The notes: generated from the letters alone by a model not told the origin. 64,000 bases of DNA from Perilla frutescens (GCA_026008535.1 BRKX01000015.1:25379501-25443500), one strand, 5' to 3'. Counted from the stretch's first letter, positions 36,374 to 48,318 are shown. Made by a program: numbers and translations.

Positions 36374-36434
36374 ATTTGGTGCTGCCACAAGGTCTATATT
36401 ACAACTACTCGGCCCGATCACACTCTTAGGGGAT

Positions 36435-37155
36435 GACTGATATGTTGGAATGGAATCAAGTGGGAATGGAATGATGATGGGAATGGAATGGAATGACTAT
36501 TACCATTCCTTTGGCTGGTATCACAAGTAATAAGATAGGAATGGAACTTACATTTTTAATTGATTTTATTATAACAATATCTAATTAATAAATAAAATAC
36601 ACGAATTGACTGATTTAGTTCTAAATAACAAATTACTCTTCTTTCAAAGATACCATTATATTTTAATAACATATTATTGAATATTATGCTATTTTTTTTA
36701 CTTTATTAAAATTTGTGAAAAAATTAAGTATACTTTTAATAAGTATTTCACTAATGATTAGCGGGTTTGTATATTTTATATGATCCTATAATATCATTAA
36801 TAATTTTGTGAAATATTACAAAATTTTATGAATCATTAATAAATTATTAATGAGTTTTTAAAAATAATTCATTAATTTGTTTTTTAATAAAATATTTTAT
36901 AAAAATATGAGATTTTCATTTGTAAATACAAAAAAATAAAGTATAGTTTTGCAAAATAAAAAATAAAATTTATTTTGATAATCGGGAATACATAATACCA
37001 TGAGAGTGGGAGTAACGGTTAATCCTATATTCATGGTAATGTGATTCCTTCGAGAATGACCATTCCCAATTGAAAAATTCATACCAACCATAGGAATGGA
37101 AATGGGCGTGGGAATGTGATTTCATTCCCATTCCATTCCATTCCATCATACCAAC
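36435..37155. mobile_element. TIR element with GGAATGGAAT-rich ends
   Basis: Left end ACTGATATGTTGGAATGGAAT and right end, inverted, GTTGGTATGATGGAATGGAAT are inverted repeats, continuing into GGGAATGGAATG words for about 90 bp on each side. The middle is AT-rich and noncoding. A class II MITE is the likeliest explanation; target repeats were not resolved. Confidence 0.6.
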
Positions 37156-37379
37156 CATACCGTTACGGTCTCCAATTCAATTCTTCATGTTTATACAGTT
37201 CAACTCGGCTAGCTTTTAATTTTAAATCCCATTTGATACTCTATTTTTGAGGGTTTAGTATGCATGAGATCCATTACACTGAGCAGATTTGGGTCATCTG
37301 AGTTGGGCTTGAATAAATCCAAAACAAAAGCGAAAAAAAAAAGGAAAAAGAAATTAAAAAAGGTTAAGTACAATATAAC

Positions 37380-37452
37380 TGTTACTGCCCAGGATCGAAC
37401 TGGGGACCTTCAGTGTGTAAGACTGACGTGATAACCACTACACCACAGCAAC
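37380..37452 (-). tRNA. tRNA-Val (anticodon TAC)
   Basis: 73 nt on the minus strand. The acceptor stem GTTGCTG pairs with CAGTAAC (one G-U) and the discriminator is A. The A box is TGGTGTAGTGGTTATCAC and the B box GGTTCGATCC-like (AGTTCGATCCT). The anticodon arm is TCAGT-CTTACAC-ACTGA with TAC at positions 34-36. No intron; CCA not encoded, as in nuclear genes. All stems form, so it looks functional. It is not a plastid copy by sequence pattern, since it resembles nuclear tRNA-Val(AAC) outside the anticodon arm. Confidence 0.95.
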
Positions 37453-38314
37453 TTGATAATGATATGACACTTATTTATTATTATAAAATATATATGTGTC
37501 CCACCTGCATCTAGGTTTTTTTTTTTTTTTGGAAATTAATACAAAATCACACAATGATTGAAAAGAGACTTTAAGCTAAAAAATTAAGAAATGGTCCCAC
37601 AACTTATTACATCCTACACATGCTATTCTGATCTGCCAAAGTTTAGGTTATATTGCTGCCATGGAAGCATTTTTATATTCAATATCTCTATATATATTTT
37701 TTTGTTAATTTTCTTATTCAAGTTTAACCTCTGTAAGTTTTAGATAGAGGGATACAAGATTTGGGATTTCAAATCGTGGAATTATCCTATATATATATGC
37801 CAGATTACCGTAAATAAATGGTTTTAGATTGAATATTTTTTGAATTGAAAAATAATTTAGCTCGACTTAATTTGGTGGTGTCAAGTCATTATTTTGGACT
37901 TTGCCCTGGCTCGAAAAAGGAGCCCCTGAATCTTTTTTTCTTTTTTGTCAAGACTTTAATGATAATTAACATAGACACACAGTTAATTAAACAATATGAT
38001 AGATGTACTCAATGTACTTAATTATGATATAATATAAATGAATAATAATATAGTCAGTATGTCCAATGATTAAATTTCTCAATGATTGTTTAGTTAGGAT
38101 TTTAAGTTGTAATGATACTAGTAAAGAGCCTAACACAAAAGGTAAAGTTAAGATAATAAAATGAAATTAAATAAATGCGTCCATTACCAAGAAGAATGAA
38201 GAATGAAAAAAATATTTTGACTAACACGCAAAGTTTAGGTTAGGATTTCAAAAGAGCAATCTACATTATAAAACAATTCCTTTAGTCATTTTGCTCAAAT
38301 TAGTTATAAAATTA
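37453..38314. other. Gene-free AT-rich DNA
   Basis: No ORF, repeat pair or RNA gene that I can support. Contains a T run at 37515-37530. Confidence 0.6.
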
Positions 38315-38667
38315 TACTCCCGCATTTATTGAATAAATGTCATTCTGAATAAATGAGCCTGTCACACCTGACTTGCCAAATGTGGTTTACCTTCCCTGTG
38401 TAGGTTTGCAGGCTATTACATAGGGGCGGGGTTTACCCAGTGCGCACCACGGTAGTGGCTGTGGGTTACCCTCGACATCCAAAAAAAAAAAGTAATCAAA
38501 TTACCTAATACACTCTTATGTAAAATGCATTATGTAAGTCAATTAGGAATGATTGAATGTATTATATGAGGATAAAAGTGAGAAAAATGTGAATTTCTTA
38601 CCTCAATTATGTAGAATGACATTCAACAAAGTAATATAATGACATTTATTAAGAAATAGAGAGAGTA
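38315..38667. mobile_element. MITE (family 1, copy 2) split by a SINE
   Basis: Ends TACTCCCGCATTTATTGAAT and, inverted, TACTCTCTCTATTTCTTAAT, both running into AATAAATGTCATT, bounded by TA. Interior ATCAAATTACCTAATACACTC matches the inverted copy at 3862-4125. A SINE lies at about 38358-38491. Confidence 0.7.
38358..38491 (+). mobile_element. SINE 3' portion with poly(A)
   Basis: Sequence GGCTATTACATAGGGGCGGG, GTTTACCCAGTGCGCACC and GTGGCTGTGGGTTACC, followed by a run of 11 A. This GC-rich 3' body is the kind found in common dicot SINEs. No A/B box head is visible, so it is 5'-truncated. Flanking repeats are not clear. Confidence 0.6.
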
Positions 38668-38730
38668 AGTTATAAGTCATAGATACATTACCTTTTTTTT
38701 ATATATAATTTTTTTTTGTTAATACTATTG

Positions 38731-40862
38731 AAGTATACTGGAGAAAATTTCACTTTTGGTCCCATAGAACACGTTACTCTCCCCTTTTGATCCCATCGAT
38801 GCCGATTTTGGTCCCAAAAGTTTCGAACTATCAGTTTTTCCCACCCCTTTACGTTTTCCGTTAAATTTGATATCAATTTTGGTCCCATTTTACTATCAGT
38901 TTTGGTCCCAAATGAAAATTTTCAAAAATATCTTCAACAATTTTTTTCAGATTTTTTCCTAAAGAAAAAAAATCATTATTATGGTTGATTATTTTTCATA
39001 ATTAAATTCTTGTGGAGTAAAAATCAAGGGAAATTTTTTATTTAATTTAATTTTACAATATTGTTTATGATCGTTCACCACATCTAATTAGAGTTTATAA
39101 TTATTTTTAATATTTAATTTTTAATTTTCAATTAATAATTCATTATTATGGTTGAGTATTTATAATTAAATTCTTTTAAAGTAAAAAATCCAGAAAAAAT
39201 TATACTTTCATACATACATTTTGGACTTTCACTACAAAAAATTCACATTTTAGCGACGGAAGTGCGCAAAGCAAAGCCCAAAATATTAAAAAATAATATA
39301 AAATAAGAAAAAATATATAAAGTAATATAAAATTTTAAAAATAGTATAGTAAAATTAATAAAAATATATAAAAAATTATACTCGTAATTAATTAGTAATT
39401 GAAAAATAAAAAATATATAATATTAAAAAATAGTATATAATATTAAAGAATTAAATATAAAATAAATATTGAAATGTAAAATAAATAAAACATTAATAAT
39501 ATTAAAAAAATCAATTTCAAATTCGTAATTAATCAGTAATTAAAAAATTAATAATATTAAAAAAAATTAAAAATTAGAAAGTAAAATAAATAAAAATATT
39601 AAAAATTTATATTCGTAATTAATTAGTAATTGAAAAATATATAATATTAAAAATATTATATATTATGAAAAAATTAAAAAATAAAATAAATTGTAAAATA
39701 TAAAGTTAATAAAAAATTAATAAGATTAAAAAGATTGATTTCAAATTCGTAATTAAATAGTAATTAAAAAATTAATAACATTAAAAATTATAATGTAAAA
39801 TAAATAAAAATATTTAAAAAATTTATACTTGTAATTAATTAGTAATTGAAAAATAAAAAATATATAATCATAAAAAATAGTATATAATATTAGAAAATTA
39901 TAAAATAAAATAAATTTTAAAAGGGAAAATAAATAAAAAATTAATAGTATTTAAAAGATTAATTTCAAATTCGTAAATAAGTAGAAATTGAAAATTTTAA
40001 AATTTAAAATATGAAACAATAATATAAAATATGGAAAAAAAATTAAAATAATCAAATAATTCAAAATAATAAAATAAACAAATAAAATTTAAAAAATTTG
40101 ATTTCAAATTCGTAATTAAGTATTAATTGAAAAATAAAAAATATTAGATAAAAAATATTAGAAAAAAAAAAAAAAATTAAAAAATCAAAATTAATTTAGA
40201 TACAAAATAATTTTGCAACTAATCCATCGCTAAGATTTAAAAAATAAAAAAAATAATGTTTAGCAATGCATTTTTCCGTCTCTAATGTAACGACGGAAAA
40301 ATCTGTCGTTATTGCATCGTTAACATAAAAAAATAATAATTAAAAATTAAAATACGACATGTGTTCGTTGTTAAGTTTGAGACCAAAAAATCCGTCATTA
40401 AACATCTCAATCTTAATCCATCGTTAATGTGTCGGTATTTTAATGATGAAATATAATCCGTCGTTAAATCGCATTTTTATTGTAGTTTTTTTTTTTAAAT
40501 AACTCAATTTTTTAAAAAAATTAACAAAAAATACCCCTTTTTACAAATCTAACATTAGATCAATTTTTCAGCTCAAAAATCGTTCATAGTTGATTGCATT
40601 TTAAGATTTCTATTTTGCTGAAAATTTCACTTTTGGTCCCATAGTATCTATTTTGGTCCCAAAAGTGGCGCACGTGACTCACGCGTGAAGTCCTCCGTCA
40701 CTTCACTTAACTTCTGTTAGGACTAAAATTGATACCGTCAAACCTATGAGACCAAAAGTGAGCGATTTTTTTGAAAAAAGACCAAAATTGACATCGATGG
40801 GACCAAAAGGGGAGAGTAGCGTGTCATATAGGACCAAACGTGAAATTTTCTCAAGTATACTG
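38731..40862. mobile_element. Mutator-like non-autonomous element, 10-bp TSD AAGTATACTG
   Basis: Body 38741-40852. The ends are GAGAAAATTTCACTTTTGGT and, inverted, GAGAAAATTTCACGTTTGGT, with inverted similarity for about 75 bp (through CTCTCCCCTTTTG and CCCATCGATG). AAGTATACTG flanks both sides (38731-38740, 40853-40862). Long TIRs plus a 9-10 bp duplication fit MULEs. Near 40617 a partial extra copy of the terminal motif (GAAAATTTCACTTTTGGTCC) suggests an earlier internal rearrangement. No transposase. Confidence 0.85.
39230..40487. mobile_element. CACTA-like non-autonomous element nested in the MULE
   Basis: Starts CACTACAAAAAATTCACATT, then AGCGACGGA; ends, inverted, AACTACAATAAAAATGCG, then AACGACGGA. 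Subterminal repeats of CCGTCGTTA/AACGACGGA occur around 40270-40470. The core (39290-40200) is an extreme AT-rich set of shuffled repeats (TATATAATATTAAAAA, CGTAATTAATTAGTAATTG). One terminus has C changed to A. Target triplet TTT on both sides is not informative in this T-rich context. Confidence 0.72.
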
Positions 40863-41681
40863 CTGCAATGCATTCAGCTCCGAATAAGGTGGCAACGTTC
40901 AGAATCAACTGCTGCTACATGCAAGAATAAGGATGGGTCTCGCATGCACACGATCACGCTCCCTGCAGCTCCTCGGGGACCATCTGACATGGCAACATCG
41001 CGTTACTCACACACCTTGCATTGTTAATGAGATTCAAACTTAATATATTTGGCCTCAAGTCTACACCACTCCATCACATAAATATATTTATGCACATTTT
41101 AATTTAGGCAAAACACTGTTTTGGATCCTTATACTTTAAATTTTTCCGGATTGGGCCCATCTACTTTATTTAGTTAAAATGAAGTCCATGTACTATCAAT
41201 TTGGATAAATCACTTGATTTTATCTAAATTGATAGCACAATGACCTAATTCGGTAATAAAAATAAAAAATCATTTTATTCTTAAAATAAACAAATAAAAA
41301 TTGAAAAAATGATTAAATAAAAGAAAAATAAATACAAATTGAATTTTTAAATTAAACAAAACTAAAAACTAAATTTAATTGAAATTTTTGAAGCCACTGT
41401 TATTTTATTTTTTGATTATAAAATGAAAAATGGTTTAAATTTTTTTATTCATTTTTTTTAATTTTAAAAATAAATAAAAACTTGCAAAAAAAATTAAATA
41501 AATTTTTATAAAAAGCAGTAATTTTATTTTGTTTTCAAAAAAATAATTAATAGTTAAATAAAAAAATCAATTAAATAAAAAACAATTTTTTAAAATATTG
41601 TTTGAATTTTTTCAAAAAATATTAAATCAAAATCGAAAAATAAAAAATTATTGTGGTTTCAAACAAAATAATTAAAATTAT
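40863..41681. other. Intergenic DNA with a short GC-richer stretch
   Basis: 40865-41025 is markedly less AT-rich and non-repetitive, but neither strand gives a recognisable protein. It may be an old exon fragment, since the MULE inserted next to it. From 41115 the text TTTTGGATCCTTATACTTT resembles ends of another dispersed repeat. The rest is A-rich decay. Confidence 0.45.
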
Positions 41682-42137
41682 TGTGGAAAAATTCTAATAT
41701 GTGGACTTATATACATATATAAAATAAAATGTGAATGAAGTCCGATTAAATTAATCTACTAAAGTTTATTTTTGGAATATTAAATATGAATGTGTAGATA
41801 TCACAATGAGACATTCAATTTATTGAGGGACCAAATCAAAAACCTCAACTATACATATTTATATATTAGGGTTATCGTCCCCAAACGACTATAGTTTAAT
41901 TCTTGCAATCTGTATTTCTTTTACAAAAAAGAAAACAAAAGTGATATCATCCGTTTGAAAGATTCATGACAAATTTAACACCAAATTCAACAATAAAGAT
42001 TTTTATTCAGGTACGTTTCCGCATTCAGTTTAGTTACTTTATGTCTTCGTGATTTCTGCATAGAAGATTTCATAATTAGAGATATTAATTAATTTTTGCA
42101 TTAATAAAATTACATGTTTATATGATCAAATTCAACA
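41682..42137 (+). mobile_element. Diverged solo LTR of the Copia-B family
   Basis: Starts TGTGGAAAAATTCTAATATG and ends AAATTCAACA. Shared landmarks in order with the Copia-B LTR: ATGTGGAC, TTGAGGGAC, AGGGTTATCGTCCCCAAACG, TCTGTATT, TTTGAAAGATTCAT, TTCAGGTACG-TTCCGC. Flanks ATTAT and ATTTT match at four of five bases. Orientation is opposite to Copia-B. No internal region remains. Confidence 0.8.
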
Positions 42138-42893
42138 ATTTTGCCTATACTTCCACATCCCACAAAAAGGATCGAATACATGTGACGTGAGAGCATTCCT
42201 CATTTTGATCAATGCTTAATTATGTTATATATGATCCCATGCATCGCACGGTAGTTCATAAATGATCTCAAATTTAATTATTAAATTTTTAATGTAAGTG
42301 CTACATTTTTTTATGTTTTATAGATAATATTTTTGTTAATAAGTTAACATCATTTTTTATTTGTTTGGTTATCTTTTTTTTTTTATCCCAACAATATAAT
42401 TATTATTGCATATTTAAAAGGAGTTAAGTTGACAATATAATAAAAAAAAATTACTTAAATACACACATATACATATGTATATACATACATGTTTTATTAT
42501 AATATAATATATTTTAAATTACAAAAAAATTTACATATGCACATATATAATATATTTCAAATAATTTAATTACTAATTAATAACTACGACGATCAAAATA
42601 TTATATTATAAATTAGACATCACTTGTTTGTATACAACATTTGTAGTAGCATTTATTAAGTTTATAAATATTAATCTCCGTTTGATTTAATTATACATTT
42701 AATTAGAATGTTAAATTTTAACTATTTCATATTCATTATAATTAAAAAATATTATAAATGTTATATCTACGTATAGAGTATACAAAGCCGTTACCGATTA
42801 TGATGTTTTATCATATAATTTACTTGATTATTTTATTTAATTATTTAATATATATTTTTTATTATTTCACATAATAAAATTCACCAAACGTTT
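42138..42893. other. Gene-free AT-rich DNA
   Basis: Very AT-rich, with TATACATATG-type simple runs near 42460-42500; no gene or element boundary seen. Confidence 0.6.
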
Positions 42894-42898
42894 TCCAT

Positions 42899-43097
42899 TG
42901 TTGAATGGTATGAAGGCCATTAGAGAGAAAAGATAGGTAGATAGAACTCGATATTATTTCTTGTATTTCAAAGAACACGTTTTACACCCTCTCTTATTGA
43001 GAGATTTTGTATGGTTACAAGAAAAGAAATAAATCTATTTTTGGATGAATTAATTAGATCCTAATTGATGTTTTATTTCCTTATAGTACTTCTAAGA
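42899..43097 (-). repeat. Copia-C 3' LTR
   Basis: 199 bp, minus strand ends CCATTCAACA. Its outer end, next to the internal region, reads TCTTAGAAG instead of TGTTAGAAG. The polypurine tract TTGAGGGAGAG adjoins it (43098-43108). Confidence 0.95.
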
Positions 43098-46000
43098 CTC
43101 TCCCTCAAGTTTAGTAACGGGATCACCGATACTTAACTTGCCAAGAACTTCAGTGAAATTTGTGGCGTTGACTGCTTTAGTCAAGATATCTGCTAACTGA
43201 TTTTCTGATCGAACAAATGGTAACTCCACAATACCCCCATCAATATTTTCTTTGATGAAATGTTGATCCACTTCTATGTGCTTGGTTCTATCATGCTGAA
43301 CAGGATTCTCGGATATGTTAATTGCTGCTTTATTAACACAAAACAGTCGACATCTCTGTTTTGGAGGAAAACCGATCTCTGTCAACAACTTTCGTAGCCA
43401 TAGTACTTCAGTAAGTCCACTCTTGATCCCGCAAAACTCAGCTTCAACACTAGATAAAGCAATCACCTTTTGTTTCTTACTCCTCCACGTGACTAGATTT
43501 CCTCCCATAAAGGTAAAATATTCATCGGTGGATTTCTATCCATTAAGCTTCCCGTCCAATCGGCATCAGTATAGCCATGGATCTCCAAATGTCCATACTT
43601 CTTGAGTAGAACTCCATATCCTACCGTGCCCTTTAGGTACCGAACAATCCTCAATGCAACCTCCATATGTACCTTCTGCGGTTGATGCATGAACTGACTC
43701 ACAACACCAACGACATATGCAATGTCAGGTCGAGTATGAGACAAGTAAATCAATCTCCCTACTAAACGCTGATATTTGCCCTGTTCCACTGATTCAGCTC
43801 CATCTGCAATCTGCAAACCATGATTCATGATGATTAGAGTACTTGCTGGTTTACAGTCGAGTAAGCCAGTCTCAGCCAAAAGATCCAGCGTATATTTCCT
43901 CTGCCGCAGAAATATACCATTTCTTGATCTCAACACCTCAACTCCTAGAAAGTTCTTCAGATTTCCTAGATCTTTCATTTCAAACTCTTTAAAAAGGTTG
44001 ATCTTTAGACTGTCAATTTCTTCATTATCATCCCCAGTAATAATCATGTCATCCACATAGATGATAAGACAGGTTACTCGGTTGTCTTTCCTCTTTAGAA
44101 ATAAAGTGTGATCTGAATTACTCTGTCTGTACCCATATCGAACCATAGCCTCTGTAAACCTTCCAAACCAAGCCCTTAGTGATTGTTTTAGGCCATAGAG
44201 AGTCTTCTTCAGTCGACATCCTTCACCTTTTCCAAACTCTCCAGAAAAATCAGGAGGTGCTTCCATATAAACTTCCTTTTTTAGTTCTCCGTGTAGGAAG
44301 GCATTCGTCACATCAAACTGAAGGAGTGACCAATCACGATTAGCCGCAATTGACAATAGAACTCTCACAGTATTCATTTTTACAATTGGAGAGAAGGTTT
44401 CTGAGTAATCCACTCCATAGATTTGTGTGTATTCTTTTGCCACCAGTCGTGCCTTGTATCTCTTGATTTTTCCATCAAGCCATCGTTTGATGGTAAAAAC
44501 TCATCTACACCCGACTGGTTTCTTGTTTTCTAGAAGTCTGCACTTATCCCAAGTGTTATTCCTGGCCAATGCATCCATCTCCTTCTTCATTGCCTCTCTC
44601 CACTGACTATGTTTCAAGGCTTCTTCAATAGACCGAGGAGTTTCTTCTTCTCCTAGAAGTGCTGTCTCAGTAAGGTTGTCTTTAGCCCAATTTTCGACAG
44701 GATACCTCGTCTGACATCCAGTATGCTCTGGAGAGTATCTCTTAGGCGGATCCCCCTTGTGCTTTTAGGTGGCAGCACATATCGTTCTGTCTCGGGGTCT
44801 CATGTAGTTTCAACTTTATCTTCACCATCAGTTTCTCGAACATGCAGATAATCCATCCTGTCACTGTTAGTCTCAATAATAGGGCTAGTTTCAATGGTAT
44901 CAGGATTCAATACCTCGGATATCAGGTTAGGGGAAGATGTCTCGGTGATGGCACCAGCTTCAGTGGACTGCACAGGTTCAGAAATCTGTTCAGCGGTGCT
45001 GTTAACTTCGTCTGTTGGACCTGTATCCGGGATAGAACTTGATGTTGGCATCGACAACCATCTTATGGAGTCACTAATTTCCCGACTTTCTCCCTGACTC
45101 CGAAGATGGTGGTGGTAAAAATATTCAGTTTCAAGGAAGTTACAGTTCATGGTGGTGAACATATGACGAGTTTTGGGTCGTAGTAGCGATACCCTTTTTG
45201 GTGTACCCCATAGCCGATAAAGACACATTTAACTGCGCAAGGAGAAAACTTGTTGCGGCTATGTTTAGGGATATAGGCATAGACAGAACACACAAAGACC
45301 CGAGATTGAAGGGTAAGAGCAGCGGGAATTTTAGCTTGAGTAGAAAAAAATTGTAAATGAGTATGTAGTTTCAGAGCTTTGGTGAGGAGATGATTTAATA
45401 GGTAAATGGAGGTAGCAAGGACTTCCGGCCAAAACACTGTAGGAGTATGAGATTCAATTAACATGGCCCGAGCCATTTCTAAAAGAATTTTATTTTTTCG
45501 TTCAACCACCCCATTCTGTTCAGGTGTGTGAGGACAAGTAGTTTGATGAATCATCTCTGTGGTAACACAAAATTGTTGCATGCTTTTATTAACAAATTTT
45601 CCTCGGTTATCGGACCTTAGAACTTGGATGTTTCTCTTGAACTGAGTTTTGAAAAAAGCATGGAAATGAGTAAATTTTTCAAAAACCTCGGACTTATGTT
45701 TCAGAAAATATATCCAGGTCATCCGAGAGCCATCATCAACAAACAGTAAGAAATATTGAAAACCAGAACCCCCAATAACTGGTGCAGGACCCCACACATC
45801 AGAATGAACTAAGGAAAAAATATGGTCAACTCTAGTATTATTAAACTTACAGGAATGTCTACGGCTTTTGGCAAAAACACAAGTATCACAATATAGATCT
45901 TGGGAATTTATTAAATTAGGAAACAATAATTTTAAATATCCTGTGGATGGGTGTCCTAACCAGCGATGCCAAAGCCAAGCAGTCCGGTCTCCAAGTCCGT

Positions 46001-47040
46001 GAGTCAGCATTACAACACCATTTTGAGCAATTTCATCCACATAGTACAGTCCATTTCGCTCAGTGCCACGCCCAATAATCTTCCCCCGTCCGGATATCCT
46101 GTAAAAAGAAAAAATGTGGTTGCATTAGAAGGGTACAATTGAGTTCCTTCGTAACATGACTAATAGACAAGAGTTTATGGGATATTGATGGAAGAAATAA
46201 GTAATTTGACAACTTCAGAGTATGGGACAGATTGATGGTTCCGACTCCTTTTACCGGAGCTAATTCTCCATTAGCTGTTTGAACATGAGTTCTCCGGGAG
46301 GGTGTAGACTGAACAATGTCTGATTTGTCAAACGTCATAATATCGGTTGCACCACAGTCAAATATCCACTGATCATTTTTATCTGTGCCACTCATATGGA
46401 CTGTACAAGCAGTAGAAACTTCCTCAAGGACTTGATTTTGTATGATTTGGTTATATGTTTCAATGTCTTTTGAACATGTCATGGGATTCGGCTCTCTGCG
46501 GTCTATCGTCATCCAGATTTCCTAAAATTTTGCCCACATCTCTTCTATGGTGTGTTCGCCTTGCTTTAGGGTGTTGGCTTTTCTGTGTAAGTCGAAGACT
46601 TGGAGTGAGTCAGTGCCGCTTCCGTAAGTGATAGCTAATCCATCCCAAACGGCCTTTGTCGTGGGATATTTTGATACACTATTGATGAGATGTGTATCGA
46701 CATTCTAAACTAACCATGTAAACACACATTGATCTTCTTGTTCCCATTTTTTGTATATTGGATCTGTGGTGGCCGGTGGGTTGTTGGTGATGTATGAAGA
46801 CTTTTCTCTGCCTCCAATTGCCTTTCTCATGAGAATTGCCCATAATGGATAGTTATCCCCATTTAATTTGAATCCTATTGATAAAGATTCTGTGTTTGTA
46901 GTCTGTATTGTTTGCAGGCCAAGGCTGTTCCTCAGTAAATTTGCTAACTGGACGGTTAGTTCATCTGGAATGTTGGTGGTTGGTGGTTGTATCATTTGTG
47001 GTTTCACTGGTTTCTGACATGGTTTTCTTGCTGTAGATTT
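43092..47040 (-). pseudogene. Copia-C gag-pol remnant
   Basis: Minus strand. Gag lies at about 47010-46510 (LNGDNYPLWAILMRKAI, NNPPATTDPIYKKWEQED), with an upstream frameshift and stops near 46705 and 46530. Protease WIFDCGATDIMT (about 46375) is followed by a frameshift near 46080. Integrase (46040-45147) has WHRWLGHPS, HSDVWGPAP, VLRSDNRGKF (canonical GG/E changed to RG/K) and QNGVVERKN. A frameshift follows near 45200, then an acidic linker to 44800. RT has LIIYVDDMIITG at about 44055, with a stop near 44500. RNase H is shifted near 43500: ALSSVEAEFCG, LADILTKAVN. Not functional. Confidence 0.93.
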
Positions 47041-47066
47041 TAACCAGGGGCTGAGAATGGTATAGA

Positions 47067-48318
47067 CTATGTGTAACACTCTATCTTTCATTTTCTTTTT
47101 CCATGCAGAAAAAAACATTAAACCATACTTTTTGATACATTAGGATTTTTCATCATGTAATATATTATTTATCCTCTCAAAAATTTGTTAAAACAATAGC
47201 AATACAATTTTATTTTTATTTACAAGACTTAGGAAGTCGAGGAAAAACATTTAGCATTTGATAAAAATCACAACCAACGTCTTTTCCAAAAGATATCAAG
47301 GATGAAAGAGAAATAAACATGAAACCCATCTAAGCAACAATTCATACGGCGAAAGTTTAAGAAAAAAAATGAATAAACTAGATAGACGGAAAACAATCTG
47401 GAAATTTAAGTCTTGAGCAAATAGCCATAGTCAATCCGATCCTCACAAACGCTTCGACCTCGGAATCTGAAATAAACTGAAGGGAGGGTGAGTACACCAA
47501 AGATATACTCAGTGAAGAATCATGCAATTATCCATCATGTTAAACATGCGTTTATATCATAACAATCATAAAACACGTAAACCTTCAATTTCGTTTTTCG
47601 ACTACCAGGGCAGAGACTTGATTCCCATGGTAGAAGGGGCAGAGACTTGTTTCCCGACATTCATAAACATTGCTACTAGGGCCGAGACTTGTTTCCTATA
47701 GTAGTAGGGGCAGAGACTTGTTTCCCCTCTTAATACAACAGTAGTTCATCAATGAATACGATATAACAACACATAAAACACATAGGATAAATTTTCACGT
47801 GCATGTAAAAATTTCCTCACCTTAACCTTGATTCAAAGTCGGAACTCTGAAAACACCGATCTCTTCTTGCGTTTTTTTTTCTTTTTCCTTTCTACTATGC
47901 AGGAAAAACTATTTTAAAAGCCGATGATGTGACTAATCCACAAAGTTAAGGAGTCTTATAAGATAGCTATCCCCTTTTCGAAAACCTTATCACACAAGAA
48001 GAGTTGATAAAAGAGCAACTGATCCTCACTTATGTTGAGAAAATCAAGGCAGACAATTAGGAGAAATCTTATTCTTTCAAAAAAAAAAATTCAGAATACA
48101 AAACGGGGGCTCAAGAGTTTTTGCCCGGTTGATTCTCTATTGTTTTTTTTTTGAAACAATTAAACATTTAATAATAAAAAACATCCCCATGCATTTCTTA
48201 AATAAAAAATGAAGATGTGATATATATATAAATATCTCACCTATACACACACATTTTTTTTTTATAAAGTACTTATTAAGATTTTTTGAGACACCAAAAA
48301 TCGGGGTGTTACACTATG
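47067..48318 (-). mobile_element. Gypsy solo LTR in Copia-C leader, TSD CTATG
   Basis: LTR 47072-48313, minus orientation, begins TGTAACACCCCGATTTTTGG and ends AGATAGAGTGTTACA. CTATG lies on both sides (47067-47071, 48314-48318). It contains four copies of GGG(C)CAGAGACTTGTTTCC-like text (47608-47728). It proves that Copia-C was present before this gypsy insertion. Confidence 0.93.
47608..47728 (+). repeat. Four short repeats of GGGCAGAGACTTG
   Basis: Copies at about 47608, 47637, 47679 and 47708: GGGCAGAGACTTGATTCCC, GGGCAGAGACTTGTTTCCC, GGGCCGAGACTTGTTTCC and again GGGCAGAGACTTGTTTCCC, spaced 29-42 bp apart in the solo LTR. Possible LTR enhancer-type repeats. Confidence 0.85.

Larger units (their letters stand above)
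29860..36378 (-). mobile_element. Copia-B: complete LTR retrotransposon, TSD ATTTG
   Basis: Element 29865-36373 (6.5 kb) with two 466-bp LTRs differing at about nine positions (98% identity), flanked by ATTTG at 29860-29864 and 36374-36378. It has a tRNA-iMet primer site, a polypurine tract, a long leader (about 1 kb, 34878-35893) and one polyprotein frame, all in minus orientation. Structurally the best preserved element in the window, but its polyprotein has five stops, so it would need helper proteins to move. Confidence 0.96.

Noticed and set aside
39290..40200. Satellite-like AT-rich tandem array
   Set aside because: Words recur irregularly without a fixed period and are bounded by CACTA-type ends, so it is explained as the core of a non-autonomous transposon.
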